64,000 bases of DNA from Mucilaginibacter geliditolerans (GTDB lineage Bacteria; Bacteroidota; Bacteroidia; Sphingobacteriales; Sphingobacteriaceae): contig NZ_JACHBY010000008.1 in NCBI RefSeq assembly GCF_014200495.1, positions 124,001 through 188,000 on the forward strand, given 5' to 3'. Shown piece after piece: positions 44,657 through 53,613 of this stretch; positions within the stretch are counted from its first letter, which is position 1, and each line of letters begins with the position of its first letter. The notes beneath the pieces are model-generated. The model ran no database searches, was not told the DNA's origin, and was given only the letters and a program-made list of their open reading frames with translations. A program made the position numbers and the translations under genes.

Positions 44657-45850
44657 ATGGGATTCAAAAAAATTCTAAATTCTAAAAAAATATTTTCCCT
44701 TTTAGCGGTTTTTATGCTGACAGGCACTAACCTGTTAATGGCACAAACAGCGGCTCCTGCTGATGCTACCACTGCTGCTGCAGCTGATGATAAAACTGCT
44801 ATGTGGATGGGCGCAGGTTACTATGTACTGCTTTTCCTGTTATTATGTGTAGTAATAGCTATTGTAGGCAAAATTCTTAGAGTTTATGACCTTACCCAAC
44901 AAATACAGGGTAAAAAGGAATTGAACTGGAATAACCTGATGGCAGTAATTTGCTTGGTATTCCTGATCTTCGGTATATATGGTGCGTATTGGGAGTTTAC
45001 CGTACAAGGTACCCAAACCTTGCCCGAAGCTGCATCAGCACATGGTGTAAAGATTGACGAGATGTTCACAGTAACCACTGTACTTACTATGATCGTGTTC
45101 TTTATTACCCAGATATTGTTATTTGGCTTCTTATTTAAGTACAGGCACTCAAGCAAACGTAAAGCTTACTATTTACCACATAACAATACTATTGAAAAAG
45201 TGTGGACAATTGCTCCGGCCATTGTGTTAACCATATTGGTAGTATTTGGTTTCTTTACCTGGCAGGAGATCACTAATAGCGCCGAAGTTAAAGGTGATTT
45301 AAATATCGAAATTACCGGCCATCAGTTTGCATGGGAGCTACGTTATCCTGGTAAAGATCAGAAATTAGGTACTATTGATTATAAATTGGTTTCAGGTACT
45401 AACAAATTAGGCATCGATTTTAAAGACAGAAACAGTTTTGACGATTTACAGGCTGATACTTTGGTATTGCCGGTAAACAGGTCAATCCGTTTAAATATAC
45501 GTGCTCAGGATGTTATCCATAGCGTCTATTTGCCCCACTTCCGTGTACAATTGAACGCGGTACCGGGATTACCTACTTTCTTTAAGTTTGTACCAACTAT
45601 TACAACTGCCGAAATGCGTAATAGGTTAGACGATCCTAAGTTTGAATACCTGCTTTATTGCAACAAAATATGCGGTGGTATCCATTACAATATGAAAAAA
45701 GTTGTACGTGTTGTTACCGAAGCTGAATATCAGGATTGGATAGCAAAACAGAAACCATATTTAACTGATGATTTGAAGAAGCAAATGAATATTGCTACTA
45801 CAACTCAGTCAAAAAACGTACAACCAAACAGATTAGCGTTAAATAATTAA
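44657..45850 (+). CDS. coxB: Cytochrome c oxidase subunit II
   Basis: The start at 44657 (MGFKKILNSKKIFSLLA) gives a regular signal peptide ending LLMAQ; an upstream ATG at 44612 would add 15 unlikely residues. After a TM segment (about 45-68) and two further hydrophobic helices, the cupredoxin domain has the CuA ligands in CNKICGGIHYNM (two Cys, His, Met) plus the upstream His in DVIHSVYLPHF. The aromatic residue for electron entry lies in GHQFAWELRYPG. The extra N-terminal helix before the usual two-helix hairpin is typical for Bacteroidota. No haem c domain follows. Confidence 0.93.
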   Translation: MGFKKILNSKKIFSLLAVFMLTGTNLLMAQTAAPADATTAAAADDKTAMWMGAGYYVLLFLLLCVVIAIVGKILRVYDLTQQIQGKKELNWNNLMAVICLVFLIFGIYGAYWEFTVQGTQTLPEAASAHGVKIDEMFTVTTVLTMIVFFITQILLFGFLFKYRHSSKRKAYYLPHNNTIEKVWTIAPAIVLTILVVFGFFTWQEITNSAEVKGDLNIEITGHQFAWELRYPGKDQKLGTIDYKLVSGTNKLGIDFKDRNSFDDLQADTLVLPVNRSIRLNIRAQDVIHSVYLPHFRVQLNAVPGLPTFFKFVPTITTAEMRNRLDDPKFEYLLYCNKICGGIHYNMKKVVRVVTEAEYQDWIAKQKPYLTDDLKKQMNIATTTQSKNVQPNRLALNN

Positions 45851-45866
45851 TTCAAGATTAGCGATT

Positions 45867-47750
45867 ATGTCAACATTAGCAGTTCACGATCACGGAGTAG
45901 TACATCACGAAGAAGGTCACGAACACCATAAAGATACTTTTATTAGCAAATACATATTTAGCATGGATCACAAGATGATCGCTAAGCAATTCCTGATCAC
46001 AGGTATTACTATGGCGTTCATCGCGATGACCCTTTCTATCCTGTTCAGGATCCAGTTAGCTTATCCTGATAAAGCATTCCCTTTATTAGAAACTTTACTG
46101 GGCCGTTTTGCTCCTGGTGGCCGTTTAGATCCTAACTTCTACCTGTCGCTGGTTACTATACACGGTACTATCATGGTATTCTTTGTATTAACTGCAGGCT
46201 TGAGCGGTACTTTTAGTAACTTGCTTATTCCATTACAGGTAGGTGCGCGTGATATGGCTTCGCCTTTCATGAACATGCTTTCATACTGGTTCTTCTTTTT
46301 AGCATGTGTTATTATGCTAAGCTCATTCTTTGTACAAAAAGGCCCTGCCAGCGGTGGCTGGACGGTATATCCGCCATTATCAGCCCTGCCTAAAGCAATG
46401 CCTGGTTCTGAAATGGGTATGACCTTATGGCTTATCAGTATGGTATGCTTCGTAGCATCATCATTAATGGGTGGTATAAACTATGTGAGTACCGTATTAA
46501 ACATGCGTACTAAAGGTATGGACCTTTGGAAAATGCCTTTAACCATATGGGCATTCTTCTTAACGGCTGTATTGGGTGTATTGTCATTCCCGGTATTGGT
46601 TGCAGGTGTTGTATTATTAATATTTGACCGCAGCATGGGTACAAGCTTCTACCTGTCAGACATCGTTCTGAATGGTAAGGTAATGCCTTTTGAAGGCGGT
46701 AGCCCAATATTATTTGAGCACTTATTCTGGTTCTTAGGTCACCCTGAGGTATACATCGTAATCATGCCGGCAATGGGTATCTCATCTGAGATCATGTCGG
46801 TAAATTCACGTAAACCAATCTTTGGTTACCATGCGATGGTTTACTCATTAATAGGTATCACCGTATTATCATTCATCGTATGGGGTCACCACATGTTTGT
46901 TACGGGTATGAACCCGTTCCTGGGCGGTGTGTTCATGATCACTACGTTAATTATCGCGGTACCATCCGCAGTAAAAACATTCAACTGGCTCGCTACATTG
47001 TGGCGGGGTAATATAAGGTTTAAACCAGCTATGCTATTCGCTATTGGTATGGTTTCATTCTTTATCTCTGGTGGTTTAACCGGTATATTCTTAGGTAATG
47101 CTACACTCGATATCAACTTACACGATACTTACTTTGTGGTTGCCCACTTCCACTTGGTAATGGGTTCGGCAGCAATATTTGGTATGCTTGCCGGTGTTTA
47201 CCACTGGTTCCCTAAAATGTTCGGTCGTTTAATGGACGAAAAATTAGGTTACCTGCACTTCTGGTTAACATTCATTGGCGCTTACCTGGTATTCTTCCCA
47301 ATGCACTTTATGGGCCTTGATGGTGTGCCACGCCGTTACTACGCTTTCACAGAGTTTGAATCAATGCAAAAATGGTTATCAGTAAATACATTTGTAACCT
47401 GGGCTGCTATCATGTCGGCACTGGCACAAGTAGCATTCCTGTTTAACTTTGTTCACTCTATTTTCTGGGGTAAAAAGACAACGCAAAACCCATGGCAGGC
47501 AAATACGCTTGAATGGACTGCACCTGTTGAGCACATCCACGGTAACTGGCCGGGAGAAATTCCTACAGTATATCGTTGGCCATATGATTACAGCAAACCT
47601 GGTCAGGAAGAAGATTTCATTATGCAAACAGTTCCTTATTCAGAAACTATGAGCTCAAATATTGAAAGCGATTTTGAAGATAACCCGGTAGGTTTAGCTG
47701 AACATACCAAATGGGCAAGTACACAAAGATCAAACGAAGAAGTAAAATAA
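45867..47750 (+). CDS. coxA: Cytochrome c oxidase subunit I
   Basis: The 627-aa protein has the haem-copper oxidase core. FWFLGHPEVYIVIMP contains the CuB His and the cross-linked Tyr, VWGHHMFVTGM holds the other two CuB His, and HFHLVMGSAAIFG holds the haem ligands. These motifs mark a type A (aa3) enzyme: the Tyr follows the His in helix VI. The N terminus carries a His-rich extension (VHHEEGHEHHKD). It reduces oxygen to water using electrons from subunit II. Confidence 0.96.
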   Translation: MSTLAVHDHGVVHHEEGHEHHKDTFISKYIFSMDHKMIAKQFLITGITMAFIAMTLSILFRIQLAYPDKAFPLLETLLGRFAPGGRLDPNFYLSLVTIHGTIMVFFVLTAGLSGTFSNLLIPLQVGARDMASPFMNMLSYWFFFLACVIMLSSFFVQKGPASGGWTVYPPLSALPKAMPGSEMGMTLWLISMVCFVASSLMGGINYVSTVLNMRTKGMDLWKMPLTIWAFFLTAVLGVLSFPVLVAGVVLLIFDRSMGTSFYLSDIVLNGKVMPFEGGSPILFEHLFWFLGHPEVYIVIMPAMGISSEIMSVNSRKPIFGYHAMVYSLIGITVLSFIVWGHHMFVTGMNPFLGGVFMITTLIIAVPSAVKTFNWLATLWRGNIRFKPAMLFAIGMVSFFISGGLTGIFLGNATLDINLHDTYFVVAHFHLVMGSAAIFGMLAGVYHWFPKMFGRLMDEKLGYLHFWLTFIGAYLVFFPMHFMGLDGVPRRYYAFTEFESMQKWLSVNTFVTWAAIMSALAQVAFLFNFVHSIFWGKKTTQNPWQANTLEWTAPVEHIHGNWPGEIPTVYRWPYDYSKPGQEEDFIMQTVPYSETMSSNIESDFEDNPVGLAEHTKWASTQRSNEEVK

Positions 47751-47753
47751 ATT

Positions 47754-47842
47754 ATTGAGTGATTGAGTGAATTAGTGATTAAGTGAATACCGAATTAATT
47801 TCCATTCACTCAATCACTAATTCATTAATTCACTAATTCAAT
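47754..47842. repeat. Long inverted repeat E6 (GTGATT/AATCACT units)
   Basis: Arms at 47754-47788 (GAGTGATTGAGTGAATTAGT) and 47804-47842 are near-complementary, made of GTGAATTAGTGATT-type units. They lie between coxA and ctaA and may terminate the first part of the operon or stabilise its 3' end. Confidence 0.8.
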
Positions 47843-47844
47843 AA

Positions 47845-48903
47845 ATGAGTACATTAATATCAAAAGATAGATTCCGAAAGATCAACCTCCTAACAATCGT
47901 TCTGCTCTTTGTTTTGATATTAGCTGGCGGAGTTGTCCGCAGTACAGGATCAGGAATGGGATGCCCCGATTGGCCAAAATGTTTCGGCGGCTATATCCCC
48001 CCAACAAATGTTGCTGATCTTCCTAAAGACTACAAACAGGAATACGTGGAAGGCCGCGTAAACAAAAATCAAAAGGTTGCCAAAATGTTTGATATGTTCG
48101 GCTTTGCTGAACTGGCACAACGCATCCGCGCCGATAAATCCATATTAATTCCCGAAGATTTTAACGTAGGCAAAGCCTGGACAGAATATATTAACCGCCT
48201 GATAGGTGCATTATCCGGATTATTCCTGTTGCTTACCATGCTATTCTCCTTCAGTTATTTTAAAGAGAATAAATTTATAGCCGTTTTAAGTTTTTTTAAT
48301 TTAATATTGGTTGCATTCCAGGCATGGTTAGGGTCGATTGTGGTATCAACCAATCTTTTTGCATGGCTGGTAACTGTGCATATGCTGGCAGCATTGGCTA
48401 TTTTGGCCATCAGTATTGCTACCTATCACATGGCAAAGGTTTATAGTAAAAAGAGCATCACTATTAATCCTATAGTGCATGTGGTTACTTTATTGGTCTT
48501 AATATTAAGTATTGCCCAGATTGCTTTTGGGACCGAGGTGCGTGAAAAGATCGACGAGGTGGCCAATCGTTTCCAGGGTGGTTACCGCGAAAACTGGATA
48601 ACACAGGCAGGCAACATATTTATACAGCACAGGGATATAGCCATATTAGTATTACTGGGTAATGTGGTGTTATATGCTTTAATACGCCGTACCTTTAGCA
48701 GGCATTCAATTCAACAGCAGATCATGAGCTTTACATTCCTGGTTATTATGCTGCAGATAGTGACCGGTATCTTATTGTCATATTGTTCGTTACCGCCATA
48801 TGCGCAAACGGCACACATAGTTTTAGCGAGCCTTGTATTTGGCGCGCAATTCTATTTGATGCTTAATTTACATAAATCAGTTAGTTTACAGGGGGGCGCA
48901 TAA
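47845..48903 (+). CDS. ctaA: Haem A synthase (COX15/CtaA family)
   Basis: The 352-aa membrane protein has about eight helices. It contains GGVVRSTGSGMGCPDWPKCF near residue 29, with the Cys pair region typical of CtaA, and conserved helix His residues (TVHMLAALAILA, TQAGNIFIQHRDIAI, TAHIVLASLVF). It oxidises the C8 methyl of haem O to give haem A for the aa3 oxidase. Its stop is adjacent to the ctaB start with no gap. Confidence 0.93.
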   Translation: MSTLISKDRFRKINLLTIVLLFVLILAGGVVRSTGSGMGCPDWPKCFGGYIPPTNVADLPKDYKQEYVEGRVNKNQKVAKMFDMFGFAELAQRIRADKSILIPEDFNVGKAWTEYINRLIGALSGLFLLLTMLFSFSYFKENKFIAVLSFFNLILVAFQAWLGSIVVSTNLFAWLVTVHMLAALAILAISIATYHMAKVYSKKSITINPIVHVVTLLVLILSIAQIAFGTEVREKIDEVANRFQGGYRENWITQAGNIFIQHRDIAILVLLGNVVLYALIRRTFSRHSIQQQIMSFTFLVIMLQIVTGILLSYCSLPPYAQTAHIVLASLVFGAQFYLMLNLHKSVSLQGGA

Positions 48904-49779
48904 ATGAAGTTGAGCGATTTTATAAAACTGATTAAACTCAGGCTAACATTTTTGGTAGTGTTTTCGGCTTCCATATCATTTTTGATAGGCAGCATGGCCA
49001 ATACCAAAACAGGTGGAGTTATTAATTGGAAACATTGGGGAATGCTTATTGTTGGTGGCTTTTTAGTTACCGCCGCGGCAAACTGCTTTAATGAGATCAT
49101 TGAAAAAGATTATGACCGCTTAATGAAGCGTACCATGGACCGCCCTATACCTGCCGGCCGCATGACAACAGGCCAGGCGCTGGTATTAGGTTTATTTATG
49201 GCCATATTCGGCACGTATTTATTGGGTAGCTTAAATTTAACTACAGGCTTTTTATCAGTATTCTCCATATTACTATATGCATTTGCTTATACACCATTAA
49301 AGCGTGTATCGTCAATAGCGGTATTTGTGGGTGCTATACCGGGTGCGTTGCCACCACTTATCGGTTATGTAGCCGGTTATGGAACTATCGACCAGATAGC
49401 GCTGGTATTATTTGCCATCCAGTTTGTGTGGCAGTTTACCCACTTTTGGGCCATTGCCTGGGTTTTGGATGATGATTACAAGTTGGCAGGTTTCAGGCTG
49501 TTGCCAACCGGCAAGCGCGATTTTACAAGTGCATTAGTTACCTTTGTAATCACCATATTTTTAGTGCCGGTGAGCTGGCTGCCAACATATTACCATTTTG
49601 GCGGTTATTACGTTGGCGTGGTATCATTAATATGCAGTTTGTTATTTTTGTACCAATCATTTACGTTGCTGCGCACGCTCGAAGTTAAATCGGCAAAGCA
49701 GCTGATGTACGGCTCTTTTCTTTATTTGCCGGTGGTACAATTAATGTTTTTATTTGATTTTATAGGAAAAGGGAAATGA
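48904..49779 (+). CDS. ctaB: Protohaem IX farnesyltransferase (haem O synthase)
   Basis: The 291-aa prenyltransferase has the UbiA-family Asp motifs NCFNEIIEKDYDRLMKRT and, later, VLDDDYKLAGF. About nine helices are present. It adds farnesyl to haem B to make haem O, the substrate of CtaA upstream. It overlaps the next gene by four bases. Confidence 0.95.
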   Translation: MKLSDFIKLIKLRLTFLVVFSASISFLIGSMANTKTGGVINWKHWGMLIVGGFLVTAAANCFNEIIEKDYDRLMKRTMDRPIPAGRMTTGQALVLGLFMAIFGTYLLGSLNLTTGFLSVFSILLYAFAYTPLKRVSSIAVFVGAIPGALPPLIGYVAGYGTIDQIALVLFAIQFVWQFTHFWAIAWVLDDDYKLAGFRLLPTGKRDFTSALVTFVITIFLVPVSWLPTYYHFGGYYVGVVSLICSLLFLYQSFTLLRTLEVKSAKQLMYGSFLYLPVVQLMFLFDFIGKGK

Positions 49780-50354
49780 TGGCTCAGCTACGGAAGGAAG
49801 ATAAATTTAATTTTGCTCCTAAAAAATTCAACATGTGGATATTCATATTCACATCGTTTATGTTATTTGCCGCGTTTACCAGTGGTTTTATAGTTTACAG
49901 TGGCGGTAAAAAGCACGCCATCAACGTAATACTGCCGCAATCATTAATGTACAGCACAGTTGTAATATTATTGAGCAGTGTTACCTTATTCCTGGCATCA
50001 AGGGCGGCAAAGAGTTTGTCATTCTCAAAGCAAAAGCTTTTTCTATGGCTTACGCTGGTGTTGGGTGTGGCATTTTTTGCGTTACAGCTTTATTCATGCA
50101 GTAAATTGATTGATATGGGGGTGTATTTTATTAACCCTAATGCAGCGCAATCTTTTGTTTATGTATTTATCGCGATGCACTTAATACACATTATTGCGGC
50201 ATTATTACTACTATTAAACACAATAAAAGGCAGTTATAGCGATATCCCACAGGCGAAGAACCTGTTTAAAATGGAAATGACATCTATTTTTTGGCATTTT
50301 CTAGATATTGTGTGGATATATCTTTATGTTTTTTTACTTTTGAACCAATATTAA
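49776..50354 (+). CDS. Haem-copper oxidase subunit III-like protein (first copy)
   Basis: The 192-aa protein has five hydrophobic helices. The C-terminal IFWHFLDIVWIYLYVFLLL is the classical subunit III end, and MWIFIFTSFMLFAAF forms the first helix. It overlaps ctaB by four bases. Two subunit III-like genes in a row are common in Bacteroidota cox clusters. One may be the true subunit III and the other a related assembly or structural protein; the sequence alone does not decide. No catalytic residues are expected. Confidence 0.88.
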   Translation: MMAQLRKEDKFNFAPKKFNMWIFIFTSFMLFAAFTSGFIVYSGGKKHAINVILPQSLMYSTVVILLSSVTLFLASRAAKSLSFSKQKLFLWLTLVLGVAFFALQLYSCSKLIDMGVYFINPNAAQSFVYVFIAMHLIHIIAALLLLLNTIKGSYSDIPQAKNLFKMEMTSIFWHFLDIVWIYLYVFLLLNQY

Positions 50355-50373
50355 CAACACATATAAAGTACAG

Positions 50374-51108
50374 ATGAGTACAGCAGCAGTATCACAAATT
50401 GATGAAGTAAAAACAACACCGTGGTCGGGTGGCAGGTCGCCATTTAACGTTGAGTACGGTAAAATGATGATGTGGTTTTTCCTGTTATCAGATGCGTTTA
50501 CATTTTCCTCTTTACTAATAGCTTACGGTTCGCTACGTTTTAGCGCATATGCATGGCCAGAAGCATCACTTGTTTTCCAATCCGTTCCCGGGCTGATTGA
50601 ACATGGCGCTCCATTGGTATTCGTAGGTATGATGACCTTTATCCTGATCCTTAGCTCTGTTACCATGGTACTTGCTGTTGAGGCAGGCCACCGTAATGCC
50701 AGGAAGGAAGTAGTTTGGTGGATGATAGCAACTGTGATAGGTGGTTTTATGTTCCTGGGTTGCCAGGCTTTAGAATGGGCGCATTTACATGGTGAAGGAT
50801 TCTGGTGGGCGAGTATACCATCAAACCCAGAAAAGTTAAAAGAGTTCTTTGACCCAACGCTGCATTTAAGTTATGCTGCTCAGGTAAGTTCAGCACATCA
50901 GTTTGCTAACCTATTCTTTACTATAACAGGTTTCCACGGTTTCCACGTATTTACAGGAGTTATTATAAACATTATCATCACTGTTAACGTTTTATTAGGT
51001 ACTTACGAGAAACGCGGCAGCTATTTAATGATTGAAAAAGTTGGCCTTTACTGGCACTTTGTAGATCTTGTTTGGGTATTCGTATTTACCTTCTTTTATT
51101 TAGTTTGA
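50374..51108 (+). CDS. coxC: Cytochrome c oxidase subunit III (second copy)
   Basis: The 244-aa protein has seven helices. FFLLSDAFTFSSLLIAYGSL has the conserved acid-containing first helix, then SSAHQFANLFFTITGFHGFH, and finally KVGLYWHFVDLVWVFVFTFF. It is longer and closer to canonical subunit III than the preceding gene, so it is given the symbol. It sits in the core membrane part of the oxidase and stabilises proton uptake. Confidence 0.92.
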   Translation: MSTAAVSQIDEVKTTPWSGGRSPFNVEYGKMMMWFFLLSDAFTFSSLLIAYGSLRFSAYAWPEASLVFQSVPGLIEHGAPLVFVGMMTFILILSSVTMVLAVEAGHRNARKEVVWWMIATVIGGFMFLGCQALEWAHLHGEGFWWASIPSNPEKLKEFFDPTLHLSYAAQVSSAHQFANLFFTITGFHGFHVFTGVIINIIITVNVLLGTYEKRGSYLMIEKVGLYWHFVDLVWVFVFTFFYLV

Positions 51109-51128
51109 TCTTTTAACTCACATAATAT

Positions 51129-51476
51129 ATGTCAACAGAACCTACAGAAGTTCATGCCGAACATGGCGAGCATGAAGGAATGACCAGGAAAAGGATATTA
51201 AGAGTATTTTTAATACTCCTTGGTATTACCTGCATTGAGTTTATTATCGCGCTTGCTATAGTGCCTAGTCATCCAGACTTCGCTCATACATGGGCAAATC
51301 CTATATATATTGTTTTAACATTAGCAAAAGCATTTTATATAGTAGCTTTCTTTATGCACTTGAAGTTTGAAAAACCAAGTTTGATTTACTCTATAATAGT
51401 CCCAATTCTTTTTATAATCGGATTGATCCTGGTGCTTACAAATGAAAGCCACCACTGGATTACCCTGAGGATGTAA
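51129..51476 (+). CDS. Cytochrome c oxidase subunit IV family protein
   Basis: The 115-aa protein has three transmembrane helices after a polar, His-rich N terminus (HAEHGEHEG). LAKAFYIVAFFMHLKFEKPS is the typical subunit IV (CoxIV/CyoD-like) segment. It is an accessory structural subunit of the oxidase. Its stop codon shares one base with the sco start. Confidence 0.88.
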   Translation: MSTEPTEVHAEHGEHEGMTRKRILRVFLILLGITCIEFIIALAIVPSHPDFAHTWANPIYIVLTLAKAFYIVAFFMHLKFEKPSLIYSIIVPILFIIGLILVLTNESHHWITLRM

Positions 51477-52177
51477 TGAGCAAAACAAACATTCTAAAAA
51501 AAATAATAATCCTGGCACTAATATTAGCACTGCCGGGATTTTTATATTATTTACTAACTGTTCAGGGTAAAAACAGGTATCAGCCATTACCTTTTTTCGG
51601 TCCAAAACAGCTTGCCAAAACAACGCATAAAGTTAAAGGGAAAGATATTCCAGATACACTCTATCATACCCTTAGCGATTTTAATTTAAAGGATCAGGAT
51701 AGTAATCCGGTTTCATTTAAAACATTTGAGGGCAAGATATTTGTAGTCAACTTTTTTTATACCCATTGCCCAACTATTTGTGCTGAGATGAATAAAAACA
51801 TCAGTGTACTGGCAAATGGTTATGCTAAAAATAAGATGATCGATTTTGTATCGATAACCGTCGACCCGCAAAGAGACTCGACAACTGTACTAAAGCAATA
51901 CGCTGAAAAGCTGAATGCACCTGCAGGCAAATGGTTGTTTTTAACTGGCGATACCAGTACTATATATCCGCTGGCCCGCAATGGCTTTTTAGTAAATGCC
52001 CTAAAGGTTACTAATGACGATTTTATTTATAGCGATAAGATCATACTGATTGACCAGGCTAAGCGCATCAGGGGTTATTACAGTGGTACTGACCCTGATG
52101 ATGTAACAAGGCTGGATAACGAGATAAAAGTACTGGTATCTGAAGTACTGCGTAGTAAGGATAAAGCGGTGTATTAG
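51476..52177 (+). CDS. SCO-family copper chaperone-like protein with a substituted metal-ligand histidine
   Basis: The 233-aa thioredoxin-fold protein is anchored by an N-terminal helix (residues 6-24). The CxxxC pair is Cys98 and Cys102 in THCPTICAEMN. SCO proteins load copper into the CuA site using these two Cys and a His located before the strand FVLVD or IYLID. Here the matching segment is FIYSDKIILID, so Tyr185 stands where homologues have His (FIHS). The remaining fold motifs (VSITVDPQRDS, RGYYSGTDPDDV) are intact. The protein might still be a thiol reductase for CuA cysteines. It is followed by a repeat and then the DUF420 gene. Confidence 0.9.
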   Translation: MSKTNILKKIIILALILALPGFLYYLLTVQGKNRYQPLPFFGPKQLAKTTHKVKGKDIPDTLYHTLSDFNLKDQDSNPVSFKTFEGKIFVVNFFYTHCPTICAEMNKNISVLANGYAKNKMIDFVSITVDPQRDSTTVLKQYAEKLNAPAGKWLFLTGDTSTIYPLARNGFLVNALKVTNDDFIYSDKIILIDQAKRIRGYYSGTDPDDVTRLDNEIKVLVSEVLRSKDKAVY

Positions 52178-52180
52178 TTA

Positions 52181-52299
52181 ATTAGAGGTTAGAGAGCAGA
52201 GATTAGGCGAAGCAGGAAAATAGAGTTAAAGAATCAAAATTAATAAATAATAGATATAGGAACGGGGTTTTGACTAATCTCTAACCTCCAATCTCTAAT
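52181..52299. repeat. Long inverted repeat E7 (GGTTAGAG/AGAGATTAG units)
   Basis: The arms at 52181-52206 and 52274-52299 share ATTAGAG...GTTAGAG and GAGATTAG units around a 67-base AT-rich spacer. They lie between the SCO and DUF420 genes. Confidence 0.75.
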
Positions 52300-52308
52300 G
52301 AACTAAAA

Positions 52309-52881
52309 ATGACTGATAAATTTATATTCCGATTTGTAGCCGCGGTATCCATCTTTGTTTTTGTGGTGGTGTTTGTCCTGAGCCTAAAAGTTATACCCAA
52401 GCCAGCGGTGATGCCGGCCTTTATGCCCTTTTTGCCAAAGCTTAATGCTATATTGAACGGTACCTGCAGTATATTACTACTGATATCATTATACTACATC
52501 AAAAAGCTGAATATCAACATGCATAAACGCATCAATATTCTGGCTTTTATATTGTCATCACTTTTCCTGGTATCATATATCCTGTTCCACTGGTTAGCAC
52601 CTGAAACTAAGTTTGGTGATGTTAATGGCGACGGTATATTATCTCCTGCTGAAAGTGCAGCTGTTGGCAGTACACGGGCTATTTACCTGGTTATTTTAAT
52701 AACACACATTATACTGGCAGCGGCTGTTTTACCGTTAGTATTATTGAGTTTTTACTTCGGACTGCAAATGCAGGTGCAAAAACACAAACGCCTGGTAAGG
52801 TGGACATTCCCTATATGGTTATATGTAACCGTTACTGGGGTTATTGTTTATTTAATGATATCGCCATACTACCATTTCTAA
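52309..52881 (+). CDS. DUF420 membrane protein with an EF-hand-like loop
   Basis: The 190-aa protein has about five transmembrane helices and the conserved His-containing segments of DUF420 (MHKRINILAFILSS, ILFHWLAPE, LVILITHIILAAAV, KHKRLVRWTFPIWLYVTVTG). DUF420 proteins accompany cytochrome oxidase clusters and may be linked to oxidase assembly. Residues 104-115 (DVNGDGILSPAE) match a canonical EF-hand loop, with acidic or oxygen ligands at positions 1, 3, 5, 9 and 12. The loop lies between helices, probably on the periplasmic side. Confidence 0.88.
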   Translation: MTDKFIFRFVAAVSIFVFVVVFVLSLKVIPKPAVMPAFMPFLPKLNAILNGTCSILLLISLYYIKKLNINMHKRINILAFILSSLFLVSYILFHWLAPETKFGDVNGDGILSPAESAAVGSTRAIYLVILITHIILAAAVLPLVLLSFYFGLQMQVQKHKRLVRWTFPIWLYVTVTGVIVYLMISPYYHF

Positions 52882-52905
52882 GTAAATATTAGCTAATTTT
52901 GTAAT

Positions 52906-53184
52906 ATGAATAAGGGCCTTAAGATATTCGTTTTCATTGCTGCATTTGGTTTATTATTGTTAAGCCGTGAGCCTGTAAAGGCGCAGTGTGCCATATGTTC
53001 AACCAATGTGGCAAGCAATAAGCAGGATGGCGGTAAACAGGCTAATGGTTTAAACCATGGCATTATGTATTTGCTGTTTGCTCCTTATATAGCAGTAGGT
53101 GTATTAGGCTTCGTTTGGTACAAAAAATATCGCCGCAAAAATGTGGAGATCAACATACCTAACGAACGCCTCAACTTAAATTAA
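52906..53184 (+). CDS. Small CxxC-containing membrane protein of unknown function
   Basis: The 92-aa protein has a signal peptide or anchor (residues 5-25, ending KAQ), then a periplasmic AQCAICSTNVA with a CxxC pair, about 20 polar residues, and a second hydrophobic helix (about 51-68) with a basic tail (YKKYRRKN). I do not recognise a named family. Its place after SCO and DUF420 suggests a role in oxidase assembly, for instance copper or thiol handling, but this is inference. Confidence 0.72.
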   Translation: MNKGLKIFVFIAAFGLLLLSREPVKAQCAICSTNVASNKQDGGKQANGLNHGIMYLLFAPYIAVGVLGFVWYKKYRRKNVEINIPNERLNLN

Positions 53185-53205
53185 CAACAGCTTTAATAGT
53201 TAAAA

Positions 53206-53613
53206 ATGCCTGAAACACCCAAAGCATGGGCAATGCTGCATGCTAAATGCCCGCGCTGCCGCAGGGGCGATATGTTTACCGGCGGAATGTATAATTTTAA
53301 GTCGAGCAAAATATATATCAATTGCCCGCATTGCAATATGCACTTTGAAATTGAGCCGGGATACTTTTATGCGGCAATGTATGTAAGCTATGCATTAAAT
53401 GTTGCAGAGATAGGTTTTTTTGTGTTGGCTACATATTTAATAACACAGAACACCACTTCGCCGTGGTTATATTTGAGTGTTATTTTTGCAGCATGTATCG
53501 CGCTTTCGCCTATTAATTTCAGGTATTCACGGGTGATACTCTTATATTGGTTATCGCCCAAAGTTCATTACCAGCCATATTTAGATACTGATGATAAACC
53601 CGGCAACGCTTGA
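53206..53613 (+). CDS. DUF983 zinc-ribbon membrane protein
   Basis: The 135-aa protein has an N-terminal zinc-ribbon-like pair, CPRCRRGDMFTGG and CPHCNMHFEIEPG, followed by two transmembrane helices (about 60-82 and 85-105), as in DUF983. The gene is frequent near oxidase genes in several phyla. No enzymatic role is known. Its 3' end overlaps the next gene by 23 bases. Confidence 0.88.
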   Translation: MPETPKAWAMLHAKCPRCRRGDMFTGGMYNFKSSKIYINCPHCNMHFEIEPGYFYAAMYVSYALNVAEIGFFVLATYLITQNTTSPWLYLSVIFAACIALSPINFRYSRVILLYWLSPKVHYQPYLDTDDKPGNA

